Positions 44,090 through 54,431 are shown, numbered from the stretch's first letter. The stretch: 64,000 bases of DNA from Wolbachia endosymbiont (group A) of Anomoia purmunda (GCF_947251545.1 NZ_OX366362.1:930001-994000); one strand, 5' to 3'. Notes: generated from the letters alone by a model not told the origin. Translations and numbers: made by a program.

Positions 44090-46813
44090 ATGGGCACTAA
44101 CGATACACAACAAGAACACATTTATAATAAGCGCATTCAAGAAATTTTTTCTTTATTTAATGAAAGAAAAAAGGAAGACGACCCAATTTATAATGCTAGA
44201 GTTGATTTTAACACAGTAAAGTTTTTAACAGAACGCACCAATTGGGATTGGAACAAAGACAAAGATGAAGCATGTGGAGTTATTCTTCAGGAATGCGACA
44301 AGACAAACAAAGCTAGACAAGAGCTTGAAGATAAAGCTAAAGAAGAGTTGAATAAATATATTACTATTGCTAATAACATTAATGATGATGTTAAAGATAA
44401 AAAAGTTTCAATATATGGTAATCATGCAAGTATTACACTGGAGGATAACAAGAAAGAGTTCAAAATCAGCGAATTTTTAAACAGTGATTTTTGTCAGAAG
44501 AATGGAATCTCGGGGTTTTCAACGTTGCATAGTGATGGAAAGAGCGGAATGCATGGTTTTGTTGCCGAGGAAGGTGAAGGGAAAGAAAAGAGAAAAGTAA
44601 GACATTATGTCGTAACCGATGGTTCATATGAAATGACGCTAAATTGGTATGTGAATGGGGAAAAGTGTACTATCAAAATCAATATTGATAAAGATGGTGT
44701 AGAACTTATTGAAGGTAATGGCGTTACTGAAGATCAGCTAAAAGCAAATAAAGACGTAAAAATAGGTGGTTTATTCTTGCATAAAATAGAATTCGGAAAA
44801 AAAGGAAAAGCACAAGAGAGTGAAGTGCAACATAACACGTCATCATTTGAAACTACAATAAGAAGAGATGTTAAGAGAGATGTTAAGAGAGATGTTAGCA
44901 TTCAAGCTACTGATATAACTCGAAAAAAAGAAGATCACCATTCACATTTTGGACCACAATCTAACATCAGAAGGCAGTCTTACGATAGCGGAATTGGAAA
45001 AGATTTTGACGATAAAATTAATTCTCAGGAGGCTAAAGAAAAGCGTGAGCTTAGACAAGCAGCACGAAAAGCAAATTCGGGAGGTCAAGTTTATAACCTC
45101 CAATCGCTTTTTGAGGAGAATCCTCAGAACAAAAAAACTCCTCCACAAGTACCAACTAGAACTAGTTCACTACCACCTGAAAAAGATGTTTTCAATGAGC
45201 AAGGGAGAAGCAAACTTGGAAGCCAAAAACCAGATGACTTGCGCGAAAATGAGCAAACACCTAATAATCAGCAAAAAGGTGAGCATCAGCCAACCACTGT
45301 ATCAAGTGGAAACAACTACGGATTCCCATCTTCTGATCCTTCGGATTTCACCAAATCCGTAAGCCACAATCAAGATAATAGGCAAAAAGATGAACGGTAT
45401 TACAATCCTACATTTGCTACATTTGAACATGCTGTACCTGGAAGCCAAAAACCAGATAGAAGTGAGCAAACACCTAATGATCAGCAACAACCTAAAACCC
45501 AGCAACAAGAAGGAAATAGCAAAGGCGATCTGTTACAAGACATCAGAAATTTCAAGAAAAACAACTTACGGCACATTGATGTTGATGATAGAGAAGCATC
45601 AATTGCAGGAAGTAGAAAAAATAACCTATCACCGTTAGAGACATTAAAGGACAGAATTCCTTATTCACCTTCTCCAGATAACAGTGATAACCAAGATGCT
45701 AGTGATGCTAAGTGGAAAGAAAGTGAACAGCCGCTCTCTGCTACAGCACTCAATAATAAAAGTGACTCGGGCTATTCATCTCAAATTCATGCTCAACCTC
45801 AAGTAGATCCTGAACAGCCAAAGAGGAGCTTAGAGAACATTGAACAAAGTGATCAAACTCCACCTGAAAATCTTCTTAAGGAAATCAGAGATAGATCACA
45901 GCAGGATAATAGAGGATTAAGGCAAGTTGATTCTACTGATAAACTGTCACAAGATAAAGAAGATGAATTGCAAAAAGACGATTTAGCAGATGTAAAAATA
46001 GTCGAAGGTCCAACTGTTAGTGTCTCTGCTTCAACACCAAATAGTATAAGTGATTCAGGCTATATATCTCCAACTAATAGTGATAGTAAATCTCAAACAG
46101 ATTTAAAACAGGTAGGAAGGAAATTAGAAGAATATATTAGACAAAGTAATCTAACTCTATTTGAAGAACTTAAAAATACATTAGGTCAAGAAAATCTCGG
46201 GTTAAAACCAGCTGATCAGAGTCAGATTAGCGAAGAAACTAAAAAACGCTTGAGAGAAGTTGGGTTGCTAAAAGACAGCTCAACAGACATAAAAGCAAAC
46301 GATTCGGGCTATTCATCTCCAACTCATGCCAATCATGAACAATCTCAAGTAAATCCTGGACAGTTAAAAGCGAGCCTCATGAATGTTGAACAAAGAGATG
46401 ACACTCTACTTACAGAATTTACCAGTAAGTTGGATAAAGAAACTCAGAAGTTCCCACTAAAACCGGTGGATCAGAAAGAAATGAGCGAACAAACCAAAGA
46501 ACGTTTATCAGAAGCTGGATTGCTAAAGGACGGCTTAGCAGATGTACAAACAGTGGCAGAACAAAAAAATGCTGATACTAATCTGACTATAGATAACAGT
46601 AGTAATCTATATAAATTATTAGAGAAAGATGAAGCACAACTGAAAGCTGGAGTAATAGAAGAAGAAAGAGGAGATACTTTAACAGAACACACTGATGGTT
46701 ATGATCGCAATAGAATTGCATTAGCTAACAGAAATAAAAGACCACTAGATTGGGCTAAACAGGTTGCTGAGTCACAACAAAAAAAAGATACTAATAAAGG
46801 TATTTCAATATAA
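44090..46813 (+). CDS. large repeat protein with WH2-like actin-binding motifs, candidate effector
   Basis: 907 hydrophilic residues, no signal peptide or membrane span. Residues 1-250 form a folded-looking domain I do not recognise. The rest is low-complexity and repetitive. From residue ~475 there are repeated motifs like WH2 domains: LLQDIRNFKKNNLRHIDVDD (481-500) and LLKEIRDRSQQDNRGLRQVD (595-614). Weaker versions start near 689 (LFEELKNTLGQENLGLKPAD) and 770 (LLTEFTSKLDKET..PLKPVD). Each is preceded by a DSGYSSPTH-type linker. WH2 motifs bind monomeric actin; four in series would suit a nucleator or sequestering effector. The actin link is inference from the LLxxIR...LRxVD pattern. The 3' end overlaps maf tail to tail by 9 bp. 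Confidence 0.6.
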   Translation: MGTNDTQQEHIYNKRIQEIFSLFNERKKEDDPIYNARVDFNTVKFLTERTNWDWNKDKDEACGVILQECDKTNKARQELEDKAKEELNKYITIANNINDDVKDKKVSIYGNHASITLEDNKKEFKISEFLNSDFCQKNGISGFSTLHSDGKSGMHGFVAEEGEGKEKRKVRHYVVTDGSYEMTLNWYVNGEKCTIKINIDKDGVELIEGNGVTEDQLKANKDVKIGGLFLHKIEFGKKGKAQESEVQHNTSSFETTIRRDVKRDVKRDVSIQATDITRKKEDHHSHFGPQSNIRRQSYDSGIGKDFDDKINSQEAKEKRELRQAARKANSGGQVYNLQSLFEENPQNKKTPPQVPTRTSSLPPEKDVFNEQGRSKLGSQKPDDLRENEQTPNNQQKGEHQPTTVSSGNNYGFPSSDPSDFTKSVSHNQDNRQKDERYYNPTFATFEHAVPGSQKPDRSEQTPNDQQQPKTQQQEGNSKGDLLQDIRNFKKNNLRHIDVDDREASIAGSRKNNLSPLETLKDRIPYSPSPDNSDNQDASDAKWKESEQPLSATALNNKSDSGYSSQIHAQPQVDPEQPKRSLENIEQSDQTPPENLLKEIRDRSQQDNRGLRQVDSTDKLSQDKEDELQKDDLADVKIVEGPTVSVSASTPNSISDSGYISPTNSDSKSQTDLKQVGRKLEEYIRQSNLTLFEELKNTLGQENLGLKPADQSQISEETKKRLREVGLLKDSSTDIKANDSGYSSPTHANHEQSQVNPGQLKASLMNVEQRDDTLLTEFTSKLDKETQKFPLKPVDQKEMSEQTKERLSEAGLLKDGLADVQTVAEQKNADTNLTIDNSSNLYKLLEKDEAQLKAGVIEEERGDTLTEHTDGYDRNRIALANRNKRPLDWAKQVAESQQKKDTNKGISI

Positions 46814-47443
46814 ATTGAAGTTAAAATAATTACTTAGCAAACAATAGGTTTCGTGTAACGGCAATCCGATGACGGAAGAATAGGAGCCGCGTAAGAACAA
46901 TACGAACATTCCAGCTAGGCCTTGTATATTGCATCCCCCTGCCCTATTTTTCCACTCTTCTGATGCTAAATAATACTTAATTTCTTGTTCACTGAGACGT
47001 TTAAATTTCACTATTGTAACCACAGTCCTAATATGTTGTTTGGATTGATCGGGAGTTAATAGACATACACTGGTATATACTCTATGCCTTCTTCCTGATA
47101 ACAAGCGGATACATTTTTCTGCTTGCTCAACGTTTTCAGCTTTGAGCAATATCCTTCTACCACAAGCAACAACTGTATCAATACCAAGCACAAAGTAATT
47201 TGGATTTGAGCTTTGTATTTTCTCCGCTTTACTTTTTGCCATACGGATTGAGTAATCCTTCGGAAGTTCCTTTTTTAAAGGGGCTTCATCTATATCTGCT
47301 GGCAAAATTAAACCTGGCTCAATGTTTATTTGTTTTAGTAAAGCTATACGCCTTTTCGATGATGAAGCAAGAATAAGATTATTTAGAGATCGTTCTGTCA
47401 CTTGTACCTTTAAGCCTTCTAATGATCCTACCCTTTCTCGCAT
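46805..47443 (-). CDS. maf: Maf-family nucleoside triphosphate pyrophosphatase
   Basis: Maf proteins hydrolyse non-canonical or excess nucleoside triphosphates (house-cleaning; septum link in Bacillus). The sequence has [17 protein letters not shown] at the start, [10 protein letters not shown] and [14 protein letters not shown], and a C-terminal IGLPLHETY. It overlaps the infA stop, so the two are coupled. The start is uncertain: ATG 47443 gives 212 residues with a 65-bp overlap; GTG 47401 gives 198 residues with a 23-bp overlap and is closer to family length. Confidence 0.85.
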   Translation of the reverse strand: MRERVGSLEGLKVQVTERSLNNLILASSSKRRIALLKQINIEPGLILPADIDEAPLKKELPKDYSIRMAKSKAEKIQSSNPNYFVLGIDTVVACGRRILLKAENVEQAEKCIRLLSGRRHRVYTSVCLLTPDQSKQHIRTVVTIVKFKRLSEQEIKYYLASEEWKNRAGGCNIQGLAGMFVLFLRGSYSSVIGLPLHETYCLLSNYFNFNLY

Positions 47444-47642
47444 TCCTATCGTAAATGCTCATCTCAACTAACACCCTATCCCCTATAATGATGCGTATTT
47501 TACTTCTTCTCACTTTCCCTGATACATGACAGATAATTTCATGTTCATTGTCCAGTTTCACTCTAAATTCTGCTGCAGGTAGTAAAGCAGTTATTGCCCC
47601 TTCCACTTCAAAAATTGTTTTCGATTTCTCGTCTTTTATCAT
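47379..47642 (-). CDS. infA: translation initiation factor IF-1
   Basis: An 87-residue S1/OB-fold protein that binds the ribosomal A site during initiation. It has [44 protein letters not shown] and a basic tail ([14 protein letters not shown]). It is longer than E. coli IF-1 (72) by an alphaproteobacterial-type tail. First gene of the infA-maf pair. Confidence 0.93.
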   Translation of the reverse strand: MIKDEKSKTIFEVEGAITALLPAAEFRVKLDNEHEIICHVSGKVRRSKIRIIIGDRVLVEMSIYDRNARKGRIIRRLKGTSDRTISK

Positions 47643-48408
47643 ATGTTATATTATAATTTAATAATCTTTTTTAGTCTACTATAGATTTTAAATTATTATC
47701 AACACAAAAGACCTTTTGCGGTATCCGTTCAGCGGAGTGGCAGAATAAAGGTAGACAAGGTGATCTAAAAGATAATCATAGAGTAAAAGTGAGTTTACAA
47801 CAAATGGTGTCATGCAAGTAGCTGACACTGGTTCTTTTATGACGGCAGTGCCCGGAGGCAGTGCCCAGACTACTTGGATCCAGGAAAAAGAATGGTGTCA
47901 TCCGAGTAGCCCCTTCGGTGTCATCCCAGTGCTTGACACTGGGATCCAGGAATTTTGATTGGACACTGGGTTGGTAAGCATAAAAGTGTTATGTAAAATA
48001 CAACGTTCTTGATGGAATTACGGCAAGGCTGGATCCCAGTGTCAAGCACTGGGATGACACCATTTGTTGTGTTTAACAAAGTTCATACTTAGCTTTATGT
48101 TAGCTATAAACATTAAGAAATTTACTAAACAGAAAAAAAGGCAAAAGAAAACCTAGGGTAGCTAATTATTCACTATCCATTTTTTAAGTTGGCGTTTTTT
48201 AATGTTTTAAATGCTTTATAAGCGTATTTCAGCTTATGTAGATAAAAACCTAGAAATTTGATAAAGACATAGAGTGCACATAGTGCAGAAAATTAAACAT
48301 GAGACGCCAGATACGTTGAGTTTTTTTGTCATTTAATCTGTACAGAGAAGATAAATAAATAGCTTCAGTTTGATGATAAGGGGGCTGGCGGAGGGTGTCA
48401 AGTAGTTT
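47643..48408. repeat. 766-bp intergenic repeat field before infA and after tkt
   Basis: No gene. It includes GTATCCGTTCAGCGGAGTGG..ATAGAGTAAAAGTGAG (47721-47792, inverted relative of 59503-59560), palindromes at 47810-47835, 47918-47950 and 48030-48060, and then a diverged copy of the ~380-bp repeat at 48110-48408. The last motif GGGTGTCAAGTAG abuts the tkt stop. Confidence 0.7.
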
Positions 48409-50460
48409 CTATTGAATATATACAGTGGAATGATAAAATTCACACACACATTTTACCACATGATCTGCGCTGATATTAAAATGCTCATAAAGTGTTTTAT
48501 AAGGTGCTGATTCTCCGAAGCTTTTCATGCCAATAAATATACCGTTTGAACCTATATATTTATGCCAACCCATTTCACTTCCGGATTCAATTGCAACTTT
48601 AATGCTGTCATTATTTAATATTGCCGCTTTATATTCATCGCTTTGCTCGTCAAAAAGCCTCCAGCATGGCATAGAAACAATCCTTGTACCTATACCCTTT
48701 TCCTGCAATTTCTTCCCTGCTTCAACTGCAATTTCAACCTCGGACCCCGTAGCAAATATCGTCACTTTTAATTCTTTTGAACATTCACACAAAATATATG
48801 CACCAAACTTCGATAGATTAGCAGATTGATCGATATCAGAATGCATGTAACTTACGTTTTGCCTTGAAAGCGCAAACAGTGCTGGAGATTCTTTCTTTTC
48901 GAGTGCAATACTAACACACTCCAGAGTTTCAACTGCATCGGCTGGCCTAAAAACATATAGATTTGGTATAGCACGCAAAGAAGCTAAATGCTCTATTGGC
49001 TGATGAGTTGGGCCATCTTCTCCCACTCCAATTGAGTCGTGAGTCATTACATAGATAACCTGCTTCTTCATCAGAGCTGAAAGACGTATAGCAGGACGAC
49101 AATAGTCGGAAAATACCAAAAAAGTGCCGCCATAAGGAAGAATCGCGCCGTGAAGTGCCATACCATTCATACATGCTGCCATAGCGTGCTCTCTCACTCC
49201 ATAGTGGACATAAGAACCACTATAATTATTACTATCTATTACCTGCATGTGCTTATATTTAGTGCAATTTGACCCAGTAAGATCAGCAGAACCGCCGATT
49301 AATTCCGGCATAGACTCAGTTAAAAGTTCCATTACTCTGCCAAAAGAAGATCGAGTAGCTTCGTTTGGCATTGTCTCGTGTATTTGTTTCTTCAAGTTAG
49401 CCAAAACACTATCGATATTATCTGGTAGGCGTTTATCTAACCGTCTTTGAAGTTCTACATGATACCCTGTCATCCCAGCATTCTCTTCTGTCATCCCAGT
49501 GCTTGACACTGGGATCCATTCTTTTTCTTCTTTCCTGGATTCCAGCGTCACGCACTGGAATGACATCGTGTAGTTTTGTTTTGCTCTCTCAACAGTTTTC
49601 TTCCAGGCATTTTTCACATCTTCTGGTACATGGAATGGTTCATAACTCCAGTTTAATTTCTCTCTCATCTGTTTGATGTCTTCCTCCGAAAAAGCACCAC
49701 TGTGAGCAGAGGATGTGCCAGCACGGCTTGAAAACTTTCCGATAATGGTTTTGCAGCAGATCATTGTAGGTTTATCAGACTTTTTTGCTTGCTCTATTGC
49801 AAAGGATATGGCATCAAAATCATGGCCATCAATTTTGTCAACATTCCATCCATACGCTAAGAAGCGTTTCTCTACATCATCAGAGCAGGAAAGGCAAGTA
49901 GCGCCATCTATAGAGATATCATTATCATCAAAAAGAGCTATGAGCTTATTCAATTTAAGATGCCCAGCAAGTGATGCTACCTCATGGCTTATTCCTTCCA
50001 TAAGACAGCCATCCCCTAGCATCACGTAAGTGTAGTGATTGATTCTGAATTGCTTTTTAAGGATTGATTCAGCAAGTGCCATGCCAACAGCAGCGGCAAA
50101 CCCCTGACCGAGAGGGCCTGTTGTTGCCTCTACCCCGGAAGTCAAGCCGAACTCTGGATGACCTGGGGTTTTGGATCCCATTTGCCTGAAATTCTTTAGC
50201 TCATCTATGCTAATATAACCTGTCAAATATAATATTGAATATAGTAACATTGACCCATGGCCGTTTGATAAAACAAAGCGATCTCTATTGAACCATTGAG
50301 AATTATCAGGATTATGATTCAGATATTTAGCAAACAAAACAGTTGCAACATCTGCCATGCCAAGTGGCATACCTGGGTGTCCAGAGTTTGCTTTTTGTAC
50401 TGCATCAATTGATAAAAAACGGATGGCGTTTGCCATAGATTCCAAAGGTAGATGATTCAT
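48409..50460 (-). CDS. tkt: transketolase with in-frame repeat insertion
   Basis: Transketolase moves two-carbon units in the pentose phosphate pathway using thiamine diphosphate. The 683-residue protein has [11 protein letters not shown], the ThDP-binding [12 protein letters not shown], the domain-2 [13 protein letters not shown] and [18 protein letters not shown]. Residues ~297-330 ([20 protein letters not shown]) are a translated palindromic repeat between the PP and Pyr domains, explaining why it is ~30 longer than usual. The last few residues (HSTVYIQ) lie beside the ~380-bp repeat and may not be native. Probably functional. Confidence 0.92.
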   Translation of the reverse strand: MNHLPLESMANAIRFLSIDAVQKANSGHPGMPLGMADVATVLFAKYLNHNPDNSQWFNRDRFVLSNGHGSMLLYSILYLTGYISIDELKNFRQMGSKTPGHPEFGLTSGVEATTGPLGQGFAAAVGMALAESILKKQFRINHYTYVMLGDGCLMEGISHEVASLAGHLKLNKLIALFDDNDISIDGATCLSCSDDVEKRFLAYGWNVDKIDGHDFDAISFAIEQAKKSDKPTMICCKTIIGKFSSRAGTSSAHSGAFSEEDIKQMREKLNWSYEPFHVPEDVKNAWKKTVERAKQNYTMSFQCVTLESRKEEKEWIPVSSTGMTEENAGMTGYHVELQRRLDKRLPDNIDSVLANLKKQIHETMPNEATRSSFGRVMELLTESMPELIGGSADLTGSNCTKYKHMQVIDSNNYSGSYVHYGVREHAMAACMNGMALHGAILPYGGTFLVFSDYCRPAIRLSALMKKQVIYVMTHDSIGVGEDGPTHQPIEHLASLRAIPNLYVFRPADAVETLECVSIALEKKESPALFALSRQNVSYMHSDIDQSANLSKFGAYILCECSKELKVTIFATGSEVEIAVEAGKKLQEKGIGTRIVSMPCWRLFDEQSDEYKAAILNNDSIKVAIESGSEMGWHKYIGSNGIFIGMKSFGESAPYKTLYEHFNISADHVVKCVCEFYHSTVYIQ
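49471..49569. repeat. palindromic repeats in frame inside tkt
   Basis: Two to three units (GTCATCCCAGTGCTTGACAC..GGGATCC and GGATTCCAGCGTCACGCACT) lie within the coding frame of transketolase. They are located in the linker between the two catalytic domains. Confidence 0.85.
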
Positions 50461-50508
50461 AGAAAAACTTAAAAATAAAGTATAAAAGATTATATCAGCA
50501 AAAACAAG

Positions 50509-50537
50509 TTGACACTGAGTGCTAAAATCCTTAATAA
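50509..50537 (+). promoter_or_regulatory. sigma-70-type promoter of rpsD
   Basis: A perfect -35 TTGACA (50509-50514), 17-bp spacer and -10 TAATAA (50532-50537) lie 28 bp before the ATG. GAGTGCTAA within the spacer is half of a CIRCE site, but the partner half is absent. Confidence 0.65.
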
Positions 50538-50565
50538 TCTAAAGTTAAATCGTGAGAGTTTTTAT

Positions 50566-51180
50566 ATGACAACTGTTATCACTAGAAAGTATAGGATTAG
50601 CCGTAGACTTGGTGTAAATTTATGGGGTAGAGCTAAAGACCCAGTAAACAAAAGGAAATACCCTCCAGGTCAACATGGTATTCTTGGATTCAAGAAGTTA
50701 TCCGACTTTGGTAAGCAGTTTGCTGCGCATAAGAAATTTAAGTTTTACTATGCGATTTCAAGTAAGCAGCTCAGACGTACATTTTTAGATGCTTATAACA
50801 GAAAGGGTTATACGGCTGATAATTTTATCGGTATCTTAGAATCGAGATTAAGTTCTGTTTTATACCACTCTGGTCTTGTTCCAACAATTTACTCAGCAAA
50901 GCAGCTCATATCTCACAAGCACGTTACAGTTAATGATAAGGTGGTTAACATATCGAGTTATCGAGTGAAGCCAGGTGATATAATAAAAATAAGAGAAAGG
51001 GCAGGAAAAATTCCTGTAGTAGTAGAGGCTGAACAAAAACAAGAGCGCAAGGCTCCGGATTATTTAGAAGCAGATAGTAAAGAGCATTCAGTGAAGTATT
51101 TGAGGTCACCTCAATATTCTGAGGTTCCTTATTCAGCAGACATGGAAGTCAATTTAGTAGTAGAGTTTTACTCTAGATAG
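50566..51180 (+). CDS. rpsD: 30S ribosomal protein S4
   Basis: 204 residues from the ATG at 50566 ([16 protein letters not shown]), chosen because the family starts there and a promoter overlaps the longer frame at 50509. S4 nucleates 16S rRNA folding. The S4 RNA-binding domain is in the middle ([30 protein letters not shown]). Complete. Confidence 0.95.
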   Translation: MTTVITRKYRISRRLGVNLWGRAKDPVNKRKYPPGQHGILGFKKLSDFGKQFAAHKKFKFYYAISSKQLRRTFLDAYNRKGYTADNFIGILESRLSSVLYHSGLVPTIYSAKQLISHKHVTVNDKVVNISSYRVKPGDIIKIRERAGKIPVVVEAEQKQERKAPDYLEADSKEHSVKYLRSPQYSEVPYSADMEVNLVVEFYSR

Positions 51181-51189
51181 ATAAAAAAA

Positions 51190-51276
51190 GCCCGTGTGGC
51201 GGAATCGGTAGACGCAGCGGACTTAAAATCCGTGGGTTTTGCGACCTTGGGAGTTCAAGTCTCCCCATGGGCACCA
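51190..51276 (+). tRNA. tRNA-Leu (anticodon UAA), CCA encoded
   Basis: An 87-nt gene with a 7-bp acceptor stem (GCCCGTG with CATGGGC), D-loop GGAATCGGTAGAC, anticodon loop ACTTAAAATC giving TAA, a long variable arm as in class II tRNAs, TTCAAGTC T-loop and ACCA at the 3' end. It lies between rpsD and iscX and is probably transcribed with rpsD. Confidence 0.95.
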
Positions 51277-51306
51277 ATTTAACTTAGCAGATAAATACAA
51301 AAAAGT

Positions 51307-51507
51307 ATGAAATGGCTTGATATAGAAGATATTGTAGAAGCTCTGGAAGAAAAATTTCCAGATGAGAATATAATTAGTATCAGATTCACTGAGCTTAAAA
51401 AAAAGGTTTTGAGTTTAGAGGAATTTGATGATGATGAAAAACGCTGTAACGAAAAAATACTCGAAGCTATTCAAGCAGCTTGGATTGAGGAAAGATTAAC
51501 CGCATAG
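51307..51507 (+). CDS. iscX: Fe-S cluster assembly protein IscX
   Basis: A 66-residue acidic protein of the IscX/YfhJ family, which binds IscS and iron and modulates Fe-S cluster assembly. The pattern MKWLDIEDIVEALEEKFPD and the end EAIQAAWIEER are diagnostic. It lies alone, away from other isc genes, 30 bp after the tRNA. Confidence 0.9.
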   Translation: MKWLDIEDIVEALEEKFPDENIISIRFTELKKKVLSLEEFDDDEKRCNEKILEAIQAAWIEERLTA

Positions 51508-51775
51508 CAATAAACCATACGCAAACGTGATTTCTATTACAATTTGCATATTGATTATGCTATTTTTTGGATCTAGCCTGGCAAGTTAATAATAATTTAA
51601 CCAATTAAAATTAAAACAGCTATAAGGTTAATTATGAGGCAAAACAAAAATTTTTGAATGGGACGACTTACTTGACAAGTGCTACGTTGAAATAAGTTTT
51701 ACATAAAAATACTGCTTTTACGGTGTGAGGCTAGAGGGTAGAGTCTTCGTAAAGCAGTTAGAAGGTTGTCATCCC
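51508..51775. other. 268-bp intergenic region, nothing recognised
   Basis: AT-rich sequence between iscX and the IS4 element. A very short open frame (MRQNKNF) at 51634 is not credible as a gene. The last ~50 bp (GAGGCTAGAGGGTAGAGTC..GTTGTCATCCCC) ends in half of a palindromic repeat that the IS4 element has interrupted. Confidence 0.5.
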
Positions 51776-53085
51776 CATACGCGTCAAGTTAAGGAAAAGT
51801 GTAAGTAAAATTGATAGAGTGAAGGAAAAGAATAAGGTATAAGTTCTCTTGGATATGTGAATGAGAGAACTTACAATGGACAGAATAGCTTGCTTATCAA
51901 AAGACCTCAATGAATTCTTTAATGAAAAAGCAGACGAAATATCAATTGCAGTAGGTTTTATAAAAAGAAAGAGAAAACTTAATGGCTCATCATTCATAAA
52001 AGCTATGGTTTTTGGTAACATAGGAGTTGGTGATTGCAGCATAGAAACAATGTGCCAATTGCTAAATGAAGACTCGATAGAAATTACAAAACAGGGTTTG
52101 GATTATATTAGCCTGCCCAGTAGCATGGAAGATATGTACAAAGGATATGGGAGTAGCTATAGAGATTGTGAGAGTAATACCAAATCAGGAATAAAGCTGC
52201 AGTTAGTCTTTGATTACCTGAACCAAGCGCTAGATAAGTTAAATTTAATAGAAGGAATAAGGTCGGATCAAGGTTATAGGGATTATCTGAACGGTTTATC
52301 AGCCAATGATTTGCTAATATTTGATTTGGGCTACTTTGTGCCTAGTTCTTTTAAACAGATTGATGAAGCAGGTGCATATTTTGTTAGTCGTTATAAGTCT
52401 GATACCAATATATATGATATAGAAACAAATCAAAAAATAGAGTTGTTGGAATGTTTAGAAGGTCAATCCCTTCTAGAGATGGAAGTGCTATTAGGAAAAG
52501 AAGTAAAAATTAAAGTGAGAATTATATGTCAAAAATTAACTGAAGAACAGTCTATAATTAGAAGAAGAAGGGCTAATAAGTTAGCAAAATCACATGGATA
52601 TACATCTTCTCAAAAGAATCAAAAATTGCTGGATTGGTCGATATTCATAACTAACGTTCCAGAGAGTAAAATCAGCGCTGAACAAGTATTAACAGTTTAC
52701 AGGGTAAGATGGCAGATTGAATTATTATTTAAATTGTATAAGAGTCACATCAGGCTTGACGAACTTAAAGGAAAACCATACAGAGTATTATGTGAACTAT
52801 ACGCTAAATTGTGCGCAATTCTTATATTTCATGGAATAGTTGGTTGTATAAAACTGAAAGAGAATACAGAGCTGAGTTTAACAAAGGCATTCATTGAATT
52901 AAAAAGAAGGATTAGGGAGTTGTTTTTAGCGTTAAGCAGTAAAATTAATAATTTGAGAATTTTCCTGAAAAAACTTACCACAGACTGGTCACAATTTTCT
53001 GTGAAAGATAGATATAGAAAAACTAGAGTATCCACCTTAAGTTCATTGAATTTTCTTACCCTTGCTTCTTAACTTGACGCGTATG
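51776..53085 (+). mobile_element. IS4-family element, complete copy (1310 bp)
   Basis: Ends CATACGCGTCAAGTTAAG and CTTAACTTGACGCGTATG are perfect 18-bp inverted repeats. One intact transposase. The left flank is half a palindromic repeat (GTTGTCATCCC). Confidence 0.93.
51861..53072 (+). CDS. IS4-family transposase
   Basis: A 403-residue DDE transposase. The second catalytic Asp is in LLIFDLGYFVPSS, and the IS4 hallmark Y-(2)-R-(3)-E-(6)-K reads YRVRWQIELLFKLYK. The full frame is open and identical to the copy at 62089-63300, so both may be active. Confidence 0.93.
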   Translation: MRELTMDRIACLSKDLNEFFNEKADEISIAVGFIKRKRKLNGSSFIKAMVFGNIGVGDCSIETMCQLLNEDSIEITKQGLDYISLPSSMEDMYKGYGSSYRDCESNTKSGIKLQLVFDYLNQALDKLNLIEGIRSDQGYRDYLNGLSANDLLIFDLGYFVPSSFKQIDEAGAYFVSRYKSDTNIYDIETNQKIELLECLEGQSLLEMEVLLGKEVKIKVRIICQKLTEEQSIIRRRRANKLAKSHGYTSSQKNQKLLDWSIFITNVPESKISAEQVLTVYRVRWQIELLFKLYKSHIRLDELKGKPYRVLCELYAKLCAILIFHGIVGCIKLKENTELSLTKAFIELKRRIRELFLALSSKINNLRIFLKKLTTDWSQFSVKDRYRKTRVSTLSSLNFLTLAS

Positions 53086-53249
53086 TTACAATAAACGGTG
53101 TCATCCGAGTAGCTTGACTACTTGGATCCAGAAAAATTGACTGTAAACAGGTACACTATACAACATTTTCGATCAAAAGCTGGATTCCAGACTGGAATGA
53201 TACCACCTGCAAATTGCAATGTTCGTACAATTGTGTATTAAGAGAGAGC

Positions 53250-54386
53250 TTATTGTTCAAGAAGTTCTAGATAAGCCTCAAATCTATAAAGTTTATTACG
53301 CTTTTTGTTGTTGCTATCTTTCACTAATATTTTGGCTTCAACAAATTGTAGGATTAGATTATTTACTGTATTGTAAGTTTTATTTAATCTTTTGCTTAAT
53401 TCTTTAATACTTATAACTGGAAGTTGAAAAAGTATATTCAATGTTTGCAATGCTGTATCACGGATCTTGAAGAAGCATTGATTTACTTGAATTATGTTTA
53501 CTAAGTCCCTTTCCAACCTTTCAATGCTCTTAGCTCTACAATAAGCATCAAAGCTACTATCTTTTATAGCATTTAAGTAATACTCGATCCACCCCTCAAA
53601 GTCACCATGAGTTCTTATTCTGTCTAAACATCTATAATAATCAAAGTGGTTCTTTTTAAAATAGTAGGATGGATAAAGTATTGGAGTTGATAATAAGTTG
53701 TAATGAATTAGTAGTATTACAATTAAAAGTCTTCCTATTCTTCCATTACCATCTATAAATGGGTGAATAATTTCAAATTGTGCATGCACTAGCCCTACCT
53801 TTATAAGTGGAGGCAATTTGTTATCAGTGTTAACATAGTTTTCTAAGTCGTTCATTAGATTGACTACTTCAGGTGCAGGGGCTGCAATGAGATCACCAAC
53901 ACGTACAGAATCTGCACGATATTCACCACCACCTTCATTAGATTGCATTAATTCTTTATGAGCAGTTAAGATGGTTTGTGCTATTGTTGAATGTTTTGCT
54001 GTACTGAGCGCCATCTCAAGTGATTTTGTATAATTCATAACTAATTGGGTTTGCTTGTTAGGTTTTGTTGATGATACTCTTTGAGTAAAAACATCAAGTA
54101 AAGTTGTGTGTACACCTTCAATTGCGGAAGAAAGTAGTGCTTCTTTTACAATATATGCCTTAATAAACCTTTCTGCATTTGGTAAACACTCAGCCATTTC
54201 GTTCAATTGACCAAGCTTTATCATTGTTTCACCGTAAAGAACAGCAATATTTTCACTAAAACTAAAAAGAGGATCTTTCGGTGGTAATGGATAAGGGACA
54301 AAGTGTGCTAACTTATCTATATAATGGTAATATCCACTTTCACGCATTGTTTCAATATACAGACCCAAATTGAAACAACTATACAA
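53250..54386 (-). CDS. Fic-domain AMP-transferase with C-terminal winged helix
   Basis: A 378-residue Fic protein; the family moves AMP from ATP to target proteins. The catalytic motif is HPFIDGNGRIGR (His208 to Arg219). The N-terminal inhibitory helix motif SSAIEG (residues 86-91, Ser/Glu/Gly pattern) shows class II autoinhibition. The C-terminus (ISIKELSKRLNKTYNTVNNL) is a winged helix-turn-helix. All key residues are intact. This Fic-wHTH layout is common in free bacteria as a stand-alone enzyme; in Wolbachia it could act on host or own proteins. Confidence 0.88.
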   Translation of the reverse strand: MYSCFNLGLYIETMRESGYYHYIDKLAHFVPYPLPPKDPLFSFSENIAVLYGETMIKLGQLNEMAECLPNAERFIKAYIVKEALLSSAIEGVHTTLLDVFTQRVSSTKPNKQTQLVMNYTKSLEMALSTAKHSTIAQTILTAHKELMQSNEGGGEYRADSVRVGDLIAAPAPEVVNLMNDLENYVNTDNKLPPLIKVGLVHAQFEIIHPFIDGNGRIGRLLIVILLIHYNLLSTPILYPSYYFKKNHFDYYRCLDRIRTHGDFEGWIEYYLNAIKDSSFDAYCRAKSIERLERDLVNIIQVNQCFFKIRDTALQTLNILFQLPVISIKELSKRLNKTYNTVNNLILQFVEAKILVKDSNNKKRNKLYRFEAYLELLEQ

Positions 54387-54431
54387 AATCCTGCTTATGT
54401 TTCAAGATAAATGACTTTAATGAAATATAAT

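Noticed and set aside
45302..45638. Overlapping ORFs inside the WH2-like gene
   Set aside because: They are out-of-frame shadows in a low-complexity coding region with no ribosome sites.
44090..46813. Is the 907-residue protein a cytoplasmic incompatibility factor?
   Set aside because: No deubiquitinase (Cys protease) or PD-(D/E)XK motif is visible, and no cifA-like partner lies upstream.
49247..49450. ORFs antisense to transketolase
   Set aside because: They are shadows of a conserved gene on the other strand; no independent motifs.
50518..50526. CIRCE heat-shock operator before rpsD
   Set aside because: Only one half-site (GAGTGCTAA) is present; the inverted partner at 9-bp spacing is missing, and rpsD is not a typical HrcA target.
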